A model generated the notes under the pieces. It had not been told where the DNA came from and searched no databases. It saw nothing but the letters and a program-made list of their open reading frames with translations. Below, one piece after another: positions 36,601 to 46,313 of a stretch of DNA of 64,000 nucleotides (positions are counted from its first letter, which is position 1; every line of letters starts with the position of its first letter). This stretch comes from Paeniglutamicibacter psychrophenolicus (GTDB lineage: Bacteria > Actinomycetota > Actinomycetes > Actinomycetales > Micrococcaceae): contig NZ_JAUSSH010000006.1 of the NCBI RefSeq assembly GCF_030812255.1, positions 170,933-234,932 on the forward strand, given 5' to 3'. A program made the position numbers and the translations under genes.

Positions 36601-37875
36601 CTACCGGGTCGTTTCGGGCCGGGCCCGGCGCTCCTTGCGGGAATCGACCCGCTCCAGGGCATGCGGCAGGTGCTTGCGCGAGTTCAGCGCGACGACGCCC
36701 AACGAGATGGCGCACAGCACGATGGTCCCGGCCATGATCCACGTGTTCGAGACCCACTGGGCGATGAACGCCACCGCGGTCGGCGCGAGGAACCCCGCGT
36801 AGGCCAGCGTGTAGAAGAACCCGGTCAGTGTGCCGAGCTCGTCGGGACCGGACGCACGCTGCAGCTCAAGCAGCCCGCCGACCATCAACAGCCCGTTGCC
36901 GCAGCCCAGCAGGGCCGCCGCCGCGAGCCCCAGTACCGGGCTGTTCAGCAGGATCGCGGCCAGCACGGTGCCCATGCCCAGCAGCACCACCGTTACACCG
37001 GTCAGCAGCGAGCGGGCATTGCTGGTCGTGTCCACGCGGCGGGCCAGCGGCTGGATGAGCACGCCGCAGCCCATGGTGATCGCCACCGCCACGGTGGTGT
37101 AGGCCAGGCGTTCTTCCCGCATGGCCGGGACCATTTCGGGGATGACGACAAACCCCATGGTGGCGGCCGCGAAGACCCAGGGTGCAGCCGGGGCGATGAC
37201 CGCCCGGAAGCGCTTGCGTCCGGTGCCGGCGCGCGGGGCGGGGGCACCGCCCGAGGCTACCGGCCTTGCCACGCTCGGGACCGGGCGCCGTTGCCGCGTC
37301 CTGGTTTCGGGCAGCCGCACCAGCACGAAGAGCAGCGGGACGCAGAGCAGGATGTGCACCGCGTACGGGAGGATGTCGGGGACAGGCGCCCAGGCCACCA
37401 GCATCCCGCCGGTCACCGGGCCAAGCCAGAAGCCCGCCGAGGTCAGCAACGAGGCGCGCCGCGCCCCGGAGCCCGGCACCGAGGTAGCGTCCCATGGCAG
37501 CTGGGAGAGTTCCTTCACCCAGCTTGTCGCAGCGGCCATGGCCAGGCCCGTCGCGGTTCCGGCCAGCAGCCTGCCGATGACCAGCGGCACCGGGCCGAAG
37601 GCCGAGCCCATCAGCGCAAAGCTGGCCGCCATGGACAGGGCCACGGCCAGGATCGCCAGCCGCTTGCGTCCGGTGCGGTCCGAGTACCGCCCGCCCAGCA
37701 GCAGCGCCGGGACCAGGCCCACCACGTACACACCCAGCAGCGAGGTCACCAGGACCTCGGAGAATCCGTGTTCCTCCCGGTAATGGACCAGCAGCGAAAC
37801 GTACTGGTTGGCACCCCAACCGACCATCGTCAGGCTTAGTGCCGCAGGAAACCAGTACTTGGCGGGACGTGACAT
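36601..37875 (-). CDS. MFS transporter, tandem paralogue
   Basis: 424 residues, twelve helices, starting MSRPAKYWFPAALSLTMVGWGANQY; motif A YSDRTGRKR. Close similarity to the following gene across the whole length points to recent tandem duplication. The ATG has GAAAGAG upstream; the longer frame from a TTG at 37893 is possible. A 115-base spacer separates the two paralogues. Substrate unknown. Confidence 0.85.
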   Translation of the reverse strand: MSRPAKYWFPAALSLTMVGWGANQYVSLLVHYREEHGFSEVLVTSLLGVYVVGLVPALLLGGRYSDRTGRKRLAILAVALSMAASFALMGSAFGPVPLVIGRLLAGTATGLAMAAATSWVKELSQLPWDATSVPGSGARRASLLTSAGFWLGPVTGGMLVAWAPVPDILPYAVHILLCVPLLFVLVRLPETRTRQRRPVPSVARPVASGGAPAPRAGTGRKRFRAVIAPAAPWVFAAATMGFVVIPEMVPAMREERLAYTTVAVAITMGCGVLIQPLARRVDTTSNARSLLTGVTVVLLGMGTVLAAILLNSPVLGLAAAALLGCGNGLLMVGGLLELQRASGPDELGTLTGFFYTLAYAGFLAPTAVAFIAQWVSNTWIMAGTIVLCAISLGVVALNSRKHLPHALERVDSRKERRARPETTR

Positions 37876-38077
37876 GGGTCGAGGCTCTTTCAAGTTTCTA
37901 GGCGATGCGCATCACAGGCATTGCACGTCAGTGTTCCACGGTTCTGCGCACCGCGTTGGATTGATGACGCACCGCCGCCCGCGGACGGGAAGGAACCTGC
38001 CAGGCAGGGGCGGACGTGACTGAAACGGTGCCCGATGCCCCGCCGGCGGCCCGGTATTCTGGATACCTGGCTCCACA

Positions 38078-38119
38078 CACGGCTCCCCGTGCACGATGCA
38101 CCGCGCACGGGGAGCCGTG
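38078..38119. promoter_or_regulatory. 15-bp perfect hairpin in divergent leader
   Basis: CACGGCTCCCCGTGC and GCACGGGGAGCCGTG form a perfect 15-bp stem with a 12-base loop. It lies between the divergent MFS gene and the nucleoside hydrolase fragment, after a TATTCT element on the + strand, so it could be a 5'-leader structure. No T run follows, so a simple terminator is less likely. Confidence 0.5.
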
Positions 38120-38164
38120 CCTGTGGCAGGCGAATCGATCCAAGAGCAAGGAAACCACCACCCC

Positions 38165-38401
38165 ATGGGCACAACCACCGACACACGGCCGTTCTTCCTG
38201 GATTGCGACACCGGGATCGATGACGCCCTGGCCTTGGTCTACCTGCTGGGGGCCGGGGCCAACCTGGTGGGCATCGGCTCGGTCTCCGGAAACACCAGCG
38301 CGGCGCAGGGCGCGGTCAACACGCAGAACCTGCTGGCGCTGTCCGGCCACGCGGGAATCCCGGTTGCGCTGGGCCACCACGATGCGCTGGCCCGCCCGTG
38401 A
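38165..38401 (+). pseudogene. Truncated nucleoside hydrolase, N-terminal fragment
   Basis: 78 residues with the inosine/uridine-preferring nucleoside hydrolase N-terminus, including the calcium-binding DxDxGxDD motif (DCDTGIDDA) and SGNTSAAQGAVNTQNLLALSG, then ALGHHDALARP and a stop. A full enzyme is about 310 residues, so about 230 are missing. AAGGAAA precedes the ATG. The stop codon overlaps the GTG start of the adenine deaminase gene (GTGA). The remnant cannot be active alone, but it may still be translated and couple translation of the next gene. Confidence 0.85.
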
Positions 38402-39393
38402 AACTGCCCGTTGCCGAACTGCACATACACCTGGAAGGGACGCTGGAGCCCGAGACCATCCTGCCCCTGGCCGGGCAGAACAACGTCGATTTGCCATGGC
38501 CTTCGCTTCAGGAGCTGCGCGCGCAGTACGACTTCAGCAACCTGCAGTCCTTCCTGGACCTGTTCTACGCGAACATGGCGGTGCTGCGCACCGCTGCGGA
38601 CTTCCAGGAGATCACCACCGCCTACCTGCGCCGGGCCGACGAATCCGGGGTGCGGCACGTTGAGCTGTTCTTCGACCCCCAGGCCCACCTCGAGCGCGGC
38701 CTGCCGCTTGCCGAGGTGATCGCCGGGATCCGTGCGGGCCTCGACGCGGGTCTGGCCCGCTGGGGCATCACGCACCGGCTCATCGCCTGCTTCTGGCGCC
38801 ACGCCCCGGCCGAATCGGCGATGGAGATCCTGCGCACCATGGTGCGGGAAAGGCACGCCATCGACGGCATCGGGCTGGATTCCTCGGAACTCGGCTACCC
38901 GCCGGTCCTGTTCCGGGAGGTCTTCGCCTACGCCCGCGAACACGGCTTGCACGTCGTGGCCCATGCCGGCGAGGAAGGCCCGGCCGAGTACATCGTCCAG
39001 GCCCTTGACCTGCTGAAGGTCGAGCGCATCGACCACGGAATCCGCTGCCTCGAGGACCCGGCCCTGGTTGAGCGGCTGGTGGCAGAGCAGATGCCGCTGA
39101 CCGTGTGCCCGCTGTCGAACGTGCGGCTGCGAACGGTTGACACCATGGCCGGGCATCCGTTGCGGCGGATGCTGGAAGCTGGACTGAAGGTGTCGATCCA
39201 CTCGGATGACCCCGCCTACTTCGGCGGCTACCTGGACGCGAACTTCGCCGCGGTCATCGGGCAGTTCGAGCTGAGCCGCGGGGAGCAGGCGGTGCTGGCC
39301 CGGAACTCGATCGAGTCTTCCTTCCTGGAGGAGCCGGCGAAGGCGCGCCTGTGCGCCGAGGTGGACGCCTGGCTGGCCGCCGAAAACCTGTAG
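38398..39393 (+). CDS. Adenine deaminase (adenosine deaminase family)
   Basis: 331 residues of the TIM-barrel adenosine deaminase family. Zinc ligands and motifs: AELHIHLEGTLE, HAGEEGPAEYIVQALDLLK and SDDPAYFGG. The AHAGEEG form and VERIDHGIRC, PLTVCPLSNVRLR segments are those of fungal/bacterial adenine aminohydrolases rather than adenosine deaminase. The reaction is adenine to hypoxanthine plus ammonia. GTG start overlaps the preceding stop and no ribosome site is seen, so translation may depend on coupling. A strong hairpin follows. Confidence 0.85.
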   Translation: MKLPVAELHIHLEGTLEPETILPLAGQNNVDLPWPSLQELRAQYDFSNLQSFLDLFYANMAVLRTAADFQEITTAYLRRADESGVRHVELFFDPQAHLERGLPLAEVIAGIRAGLDAGLARWGITHRLIACFWRHAPAESAMEILRTMVRERHAIDGIGLDSSELGYPPVLFREVFAYAREHGLHVVAHAGEEGPAEYIVQALDLLKVERIDHGIRCLEDPALVERLVAEQMPLTVCPLSNVRLRTVDTMAGHPLRRMLEAGLKVSIHSDDPAYFGGYLDANFAAVIGQFELSRGEQAVLARNSIESSFLEEPAKARLCAEVDAWLAAENL

Positions 39394-39406
39394 CCGGCAG
39401 TCAGGG

Positions 39407-39453
39407 GCGCCCGGGAAGCGAACGGCTGGGAACAACGGTCGCTTCCCGGGCGC
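39407..39453 (+). terminator. 15-bp terminator-like hairpin after adenine deaminase
   Basis: GCGCCCGGGAAGCGA and TCGCTTCCCGGGCGC pair perfectly with a 17-base loop, 13 bases after the stop. No T run. Confidence 0.6.
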
Positions 39454-39651
39454 GGGATGCACGGCCGTCGGGTTCCTGGGGGGAGAACCGGGCCGCGCTT
39501 CCCACGGGCGTCGACGATGGGCTGGTGCTCCCGTCGACGACCCTTTGGAGCGCCAGGAAGAACCCTGCATGGGGGGGAACAGGGACTTCCATGGCGGATC
39601 GAGGACCACGGCCGGCTCCCGCTGATGCCGGTTCGTGGAAGAGCTGCCTTG

Positions 39652-40467
39652 CTAGGGCACCAGGTAGTTGCTGTCGCGGGCGTCGGTGATGAGCATGTGC
39701 CCGGGCGCATGTCCGATGGCCAGCGCGGGCCTGGATTCCATGACGGCGGCCTGCGGGGTGACCCCGCAGGCCCAGAACACCGGGATGTGCCCGGCGGGGA
39801 TGTCCACCGGATCGCCGAAGTCGGGCTTCGACAGATCCATGATGCCCAGTTCCTCCGGGTTGCCGATGTGCACCGGGGCCCCGTGGACCGCCGGGTATCG
39901 GGAGGTGATGCGCACGGCATCGGAAACCTGGGAGGCGGGGATCGGGCGCATCGACACGACCATGGGCCCGGACATCGACCCGGCCGAGGCGCTGCGGATG
40001 TTCGACTTGAACATCGGTACGTTCACACCCTGGTCGATGTGGGCGATCTGGATGCCGCCCTCCATCAGGGCCGTCTCGAAGGTGAAGGAGCAGCCGACGA
40101 TGAAGGTGACCAGGTCATCGCGCCAGTACCCGGTCAGGTCGGTGGGCTCGGCGACCTTCACGCCGTTTTCGTAGACCACGTACTTCGGCACGTCGGTGCG
40201 GATGTCCCCGCCGGCCAGCAGGTCACCGCTGGTCTCCCCGGCATCCAGCACGCCCAGGATCGGGCAGGACTTGGGGTTGCGCTGGGCGAAGAGCAATACG
40301 TCGAAGGCCTGGTCCCTGGGCACGATGATCAGGTTTGCCTGCGCGTAGCCCAGGGAGAACCCGGCGGTCGGCACGGCCAATCCGTTGCGGAACAGTTCAC
40401 GTGCCTGGGCCGGGGAAAGAGCGGCTCGTTCCCCGGTTCCGGGTGTTGGCGAATTGGCGGGTGTCAT
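39652..40467 (-). CDS. D-glutamate cyclase-like putative hydro-lyase (DUF1445/YcsI)
   Basis: 271 residues of the DUF1445 family, called putative hydro-lyase or D-glutamate cyclase. Segments GLAVPTAGFSLGYAQANLIIVP, CPILGVLD and FVIVGCSFTFE-like and VFWACGVTPQAAV are the conserved blocks. In the family, D-glutamate cyclase makes 5-oxo-D-proline. It follows the NRAMP gene by 61 bases and is under the FadR-type boxes, matching the YcsG-YcsI pair of the Bacillus kip locus. Its substrate here is inferred. Confidence 0.85.
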   Translation of the reverse strand: MTPANSPTPGTGERAALSPAQARELFRNGLAVPTAGFSLGYAQANLIIVPRDQAFDVLLFAQRNPKSCPILGVLDAGETSGDLLAGGDIRTDVPKYVVYENGVKVAEPTDLTGYWRDDLVTFIVGCSFTFETALMEGGIQIAHIDQGVNVPMFKSNIRSASAGSMSGPMVVSMRPIPASQVSDAVRITSRYPAVHGAPVHIGNPEELGIMDLSKPDFGDPVDIPAGHIPVFWACGVTPQAAVMESRPALAIGHAPGHMLITDARDSNYLVP

Positions 40468-40528
40468 GGTTGCTGGAATCCTTCCGGAGGGGTGGATGTG
40501 GCTGGCGGGCTGTGGGCGGGTGTTCGGG

Positions 40529-41746
40529 CTAGGCCCAGAGCTTGGACAGGCCGGCCAGGGAGTTCCAGCCGAGGAAGAGCGTCAGCAGCCAGGTCACGAC
40601 ACCGATGACCAACAGCCACTTGGGGTACACGTAGCCCTGCAGCAGGTCGCGGCGGCGCCAGGCGGCATAGAGCAGGACCGCGAAGCCGACCGGCAGGATC
40701 AGGCCGTTGAAGGCGCCGGCAAAGATCAGCAACGTCTGCGGCGCCTGGCCCAGGAACATGTAGATGACCGCACACACGCCGATGAACGCGACGGTGAGCA
40801 GGTTGCGGGTGCGTTCGGGGGTGGTGGACTTGGTGATGAAGGAAACCGAGGTGTACGCGGCACCAATCACCGAGGTCAGGGCGGCGGCCCACAGGATCAC
40901 GCCGAAGGACCGCATGCCGATGTCGCCGGCGGCGATGCCAAAGGCCTCGGCCGCCTTGTTGTTCGTGGTCAGTACGGCCCCGCCGGCGACGACGCCGAGG
41001 ATGGCCAGGAAGAGCAGCACGCGCATGATGCCGGTGACGATGATGCTCAAGATGGAGGTCTTGGTGATGTCCCCGACGTTCTCGACACCGGCGGCGCCGG
41101 AGTCGAGCATGCGGTGGGCGCCTGCATAGGTGATGTAGCCGCCGACGGTTCCGCCGATCAGGGTGGTGATGATCAGGAAGCTGATGTTCTCCGGAAGCAC
41201 CGCGTTCTTCAGGGCCTCACCGACCGGTGGTGCGGCGACGATTGCCACGTAGAGCATCAACAGGATCATGATCGCGCCGAGCAGGACCACGATCTTGTCC
41301 AGTGCCATGCCGGCTCGCTTGGACAGGAAGATCAGGATCGCCACGACGGCGGAGATGATGCCGCCGATCTTGGGGTCGAGCCCCATCATGGCGTTGAAGC
41401 CCAGGCCGGTGCCGGCGATGTTGCCGATGTTGAAGACCATGCCGCCGATGAAGACCAGCCCCGCCAGTACCCAGCCGATGCCGGGGAGGACCTTGTTGCC
41501 AAGTTCCTGGGCGCGGAGGCCCGAGACGCCGATGATGCGCCACACGTTCAGCTGGACGGCGATGTCCACCAGGATGGAGACGACGATCGCGAAGGCGAAG
41601 GAGGCGCCGATCTGGACCGTGAATTCGGTGGTCTGGGTGATGAAGCCGGGGCCGATGGCGCTGGTGGCCATGAGGAACATGGCGCCAAGCATTGCTGTGC
41701 GCCTGGCAGAAGTGCTGAGCTTCGGTTTCGTGCTAGGAGTGGCCAT
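40529..41746 (-). CDS. NRAMP-family transporter (YcsG-like)
   Basis: 405 residues, eleven or so helices, NRAMP-superfamily type (GPGFITQTTEF, GTGLGFNAMMGL). The canonical DPGN motif of true metal transporters is replaced by GPGF-type sequence, as in the YcsG branch, which accompanies 5-oxoprolinase genes; so it may carry an organic substrate rather than manganese. Start: the ATG giving MATPSTKPK; ATG at 41758 also possible. Two TTGTTSAACAA boxes lie 67-100 bases upstream. Confidence 0.82.
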   Translation of the reverse strand: MATPSTKPKLSTSARRTAMLGAMFLMATSAIGPGFITQTTEFTVQIGASFAFAIVVSILVDIAVQLNVWRIIGVSGLRAQELGNKVLPGIGWVLAGLVFIGGMVFNIGNIAGTGLGFNAMMGLDPKIGGIISAVVAILIFLSKRAGMALDKIVVLLGAIMILLMLYVAIVAAPPVGEALKNAVLPENISFLIITTLIGGTVGGYITYAGAHRMLDSGAAGVENVGDITKTSILSIIVTGIMRVLLFLAILGVVAGGAVLTTNNKAAEAFGIAAGDIGMRSFGVILWAAALTSVIGAAYTSVSFITKSTTPERTRNLLTVAFIGVCAVIYMFLGQAPQTLLIFAGAFNGLILPVGFAVLLYAAWRRRDLLQGYVYPKWLLVIGVVTWLLTLFLGWNSLAGLSKLWA

Positions 41747-41812
41747 GATTCCATCCATCGGGTTGCGGGTGACTGCTGTCACAAGTGGGAGCGATGAGAA
41801 GTACACTACAGG

Positions 41813-41823
41813 TTGTTGAACAA
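41813..41823. promoter_or_regulatory. FadR-type GntR box 1 before the NRAMP gene
   Basis: TTGTTGAACAA matches TNGTNNNACNA and is identical to the core of the palindrome upstream of pxpA. Its centre is 24 bases from the second box. Confidence 0.7.
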
Positions 41824-41836
41824 TCCTGGCAATAGG

Positions 41837-41847
41837 TTGTTCAACAA
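41837..41847. promoter_or_regulatory. FadR-type GntR box 2 before the NRAMP gene
   Basis: TTGTTCAACAA, same consensus as box 1 and pxpA box with the central base changed from G to C. Confidence 0.7.
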
Positions 41848-41919
41848 TTTACTTCCCTCCTCCCCGGCACCGTTCCGCCGACGCTGCCAGATGCGCCCCG
41901 AAGCCATGGCATGACGAGG

Positions 41920-41942
41920 GCCTGCCTTCCCGGAAGGCAGGC
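41920..41942 (-). terminator. Hairpin after the DUF1540 gene
   Basis: GCCTGCCTTCC and GGAAGGCAGGC are a perfect 11-base inverted repeat around one base, just downstream of the DUF1540 stop on the minus strand and upstream of the NRAMP boxes. Confidence 0.5.
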
Positions 41943-41980
41943 GCACCCCCCAGGCCGGGGAGCGTTCAATCTGGCGCGGT

Positions 41981-42274
41981 TCAGGCCCCGTGTTCGTAGG
42001 TCAGGCAGTCTGCGTTGTCGGCCCCCGGGCCCACGCGCACCGACTCGGCGCCACACATCAAGTGGTCGTTGTGGACGCATTCGACCCGCTGGCAGGCGCC
42101 CACCGAGGCCAGGATCTTGGGCAGGCCGCCATGTACGCCGGTGTCGATGAACGTGGCGCACTGGGCGTGGTCGGCGTTGCCACCGATGGTGATGCCCGCC
42201 GCCCCGCAATGGGTGTGGTCGTTGAACGAGCAATTGGATACCGAACACTCGGTGACGGACGCGGTGACGGTCAT
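41981..42274 (-). CDS. DUF1540 double-domain protein
   Basis: 97 residues made of two DUF1540 units, each with a Cys/His-like pattern: CSVSNCSFNDHTHC...ADHAQC and CQRVECVHNDHLMC...ADNADC. DUF1540 proteins are small, cysteine-rich and of unknown function; metal binding is likely. The ATG has AGGAG at good spacing; the longer frame from 42349 lacks a ribosome site. It is transcribed alone. Confidence 0.88.
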   Translation of the reverse strand: MTVTASVTECSVSNCSFNDHTHCGAAGITIGGNADHAQCATFIDTGVHGGLPKILASVGACQRVECVHNDHLMCGAESVRVGPGADNADCLTYEHGA

Positions 42275-42501
42275 GATGCACTCCTGGAACGGGCGGCCAC
42301 GCGGAATTCGGACCGCTCTGCCTACCAAGATAAACCCAAAGGCGTGCAAGAAATTAGTGCCGTTTCCGGACCCTAATCCGGGCCTTTGCTACCCAAGGGT
42401 ACGAAACCTTGCGCGGCCTATTCCGTGCACCGGGCATGACCCAATCCGCCCGGTCCGCAAGCGCCGGGGTGACGGGCCTCACGCACGCGGGGCTCCGCCT
42501 G

Positions 42502-43971
<1,470 letters not shown>

Positions 43972-43979
43972 CCGGCGGA

Positions 43980-44474
43980 CTACAGCCAGGGCACCGCGCC
44001 CTGGCTGTGCTCAAAGACCAGCGAGGTCTGGGTGGTGGCCACCGCCGGGTTTGCCGAAAGGTTGTCAAGCACGAATTGGCGCACGTCCTTCGAGTCGCGC
44101 ACCGCCACGTGGATCAGGAAGTCGTCGGCGCCGCCCAGGAAAAAGAGCTGGGTGACCCCGGGCTTGGCGCGCATTTCCTCGGCGAAGGAGGACATCAGGT
44201 GGCGGGCGCCGGGGCGGATCTTCACGAAGATCAACGCCTCAAGCGCGTGCCCCAGCACCTCGGGATCGATTTCCAGGGTGAAGCGGCGGATGACCCCCGC
44301 CGAGCGCAGCGCGTTGAGCCGGGCCAGGCAGGTCGAGGGGGCGATGCCCAGTTCCTCGGCAAGCGAGTTGTTGGTGCGGCGTGCATTCTCCGTGAGCATG
44401 CGCAGCAGCCCGCGGTCGATGTCGTCCAGCTCCACGGGGTTGGACTGGCGAACATTCCTTTGAGTGATGGCCAT
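43980..44474 (-). CDS. Lrp/AsnC-family transcriptional regulator
   Basis: 164 residues: HTH at about 15-65 (LDDIDRGLLRMLTENAR, LAEELGIAPSTCLARLNALR) and a RAM effector domain (LFFLGGADDFLIHVAV, SLVFEHSQ). The ATG was chosen; GTG at 44495 adds seven residues. Size matches Lrp. Divergent from nothing near; convergent with guaB1. Effector and target unknown. Confidence 0.88.
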   Translation of the reverse strand: MAITQRNVRQSNPVELDDIDRGLLRMLTENARRTNNSLAEELGIAPSTCLARLNALRSAGVIRRFTLEIDPEVLGHALEALIFVKIRPGARHLMSSFAEEMRAKPGVTQLFFLGGADDFLIHVAVRDSKDVRQFVLDNLSANPAVATTQTSLVFEHSQGAVPWL

Positions 44475-44731
44475 GCCGATACCCAGCTTTCGCACTAAAA
44501 CATTGGTTCCCTGAATCGTACCGACGAATATTTGCCAAAGCGCCCAACGCGCCGCAGGAAGTCATGCTGAACCGAACACGGTCTGTCCGCGGCGGAATAC
44601 GGCCGGGCCGGCGGCTGCACCGGCGAAACATGATGCTGGCGCTTCCAACGGCGGATCATAGTCAAGGGCCCTTGCTCCGTTAGAAGGACAGCCGTCCAGC
44701 GGACAAGGTCATGAGCCCTCCAGGGTCAAGA

Positions 44732-46108
44732 TCAGTAATCATATTCTTCTTCCACGTCACATGCGGCCGGAGAGCCCGGCACTTCCTTGTAATCGTTGAT
44801 CAACCAGCCAGAATCACTCCACGTCATTGTGTAGTTCATTGTCCATACCGAACAGGTGGGGTCATCAAGGTCTGCCGGGCCTTCTTCCGCCGCCTGGTTT
44901 GTCTCAAATGAAACGCGGGCTCGAAGCATGTCTCCCTTGCCGCTGATTTTTTCGATCGTCAGGCTGTTCCACGTGGAGGTCCCCAACCGCTTCGACCAAG
45001 CTGCCGGGCTGACCATTCTGAGTGCCAGCTGATCAGAGAACTGCGCGAAGGACTGCGAATAATCGGCCACATTGATGCCTTCTGCATACTTCCGCAATGT
45101 CTCTGCGACGCTGGCCGCTTGGTCATGGTCTACCTTGTTCTCCAAAATGACGCTGCTTTCTTGGTCCGAATCAACGCTGCAATCGGCGACGGGGTACTCG
45201 GTTGGCCGCTCAATCCACTCACCCACTGCCTGCACCGCACGTGTGGCTTCAACAGCAAATGTCGGCGGCGTAGTGAGCCCGCCGTCGTCATAGCGCCCCT
45301 TCGCACTAACGACACCGATCAATTTGCCGGAGGTGTCCACTACGGGGCCTCCGGAATTTCCCGGATTGGCCAGCACGTCGGTTTGTAGAAGGTTCGCCAC
45401 TTTTCCAATATCTTCAATCTCCATGCTCCGCCCCAGCGAGCTCACATGCCCCTCGCTGAACTGGAGCTGCGAATCACTTCCAAGTGCGGGATCCCATGTT
45501 TCGGCATGCGGAAAACCAAGAATTGCGAGTTCGGCACCGCGTATCGGCAGCGGTGACGCAATTTCAAATTTGTGTCCTTCGAGATCGCTGTCGACACGCA
45601 AAAGTGCCAGATCCGCATTCAAGTTGAACCCAATGACCTTGGCTGTTGCTACCCGGTGTCCCTGCATCAGCCGGATCTCGTGCGCTTCATTCACCACGTG
45701 GGCCGCTGTCAGCACCATGTTTTTTCCGATGAGCGCACCCGTTCCGAGGCCTGACGTTTCCCTCCAGCAGCCTTGGGACTGGATAAAGACCACTCCGGAC
45801 CCGAGCTCGGTTTGCATCGTAGTCCAGTCCCCCGAAGGAGAAGGGCTTGGCAGCACCGGTGGGGAACTGATCGGTTCCGGACTCACAGGATCGCTTGTTT
45901 TTGGCTTGGTCGGAGCTGTATTCGTTGGGGTTGCTCCAGTACCTGCTGTCCCGCCAGGTTCTGGAGACACATCGCCGGCGCCTTGCGACGGTGGTGTTTG
46001 GGTGGAAGTTTCGGCGCCCGGTCCATTGCATCCGGACAACGCCACGGCGAGAACAAGCCCGATCGTCATTTTCAGGCCGGTGGCAGCGATCTTTCGTGAA
46101 TCGGTCAT
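44732..46108 (-). CDS. Trypsin-like serine protease lipoprotein
   Basis: 458 residues: signal peptide with lipobox ALSGC, long Thr/Pro/Ser linker (about 28-95), S1 protease-like domain with GTGALIGKNMVLTAAHVV (His), ADLALLRV (Asp) and DVLANPGNSGGPVV (Ser), and a C-terminal region of about 150 residues with ENKVDHDQAASVAETLRKYAEGI resembling a fold found in surface proteases. The triad is complete, so it should be an active extracellular protease anchored to the membrane. GGGGAGG precedes the ATG. Base composition is visibly less GC than its neighbours, suggesting acquisition. Confidence 0.85.
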   Translation of the reverse strand: MTDSRKIAATGLKMTIGLVLAVALSGCNGPGAETSTQTPPSQGAGDVSPEPGGTAGTGATPTNTAPTKPKTSDPVSPEPISSPPVLPSPSPSGDWTTMQTELGSGVVFIQSQGCWRETSGLGTGALIGKNMVLTAAHVVNEAHEIRLMQGHRVATAKVIGFNLNADLALLRVDSDLEGHKFEIASPLPIRGAELAILGFPHAETWDPALGSDSQLQFSEGHVSSLGRSMEIEDIGKVANLLQTDVLANPGNSGGPVVDTSGKLIGVVSAKGRYDDGGLTTPPTFAVEATRAVQAVGEWIERPTEYPVADCSVDSDQESSVILENKVDHDQAASVAETLRKYAEGINVADYSQSFAQFSDQLALRMVSPAAWSKRLGTSTWNSLTIEKISGKGDMLRARVSFETNQAAEEGPADLDDPTCSVWTMNYTMTWSDSGWLINDYKEVPGSPAACDVEEEYDY

Positions 46109-46313
46109 GATGCCTCCCCAAGAAAAGGCACCGTCCCCACTGAACCATGCCAACGCCCCCAATACGTGCGGCGCACGTCATCGGAGTATATGGGGGAGCT
46201 TCGGACGAGGATAGAGATCCGTGGTTTAGGTTGTATGTTCGTTATAAGGGCCATGGGCACCCAGTCCGGCAGCCACCATGTCCGTGGAGCATCCCGGGCT
46301 CTAAGGTGCGGGG

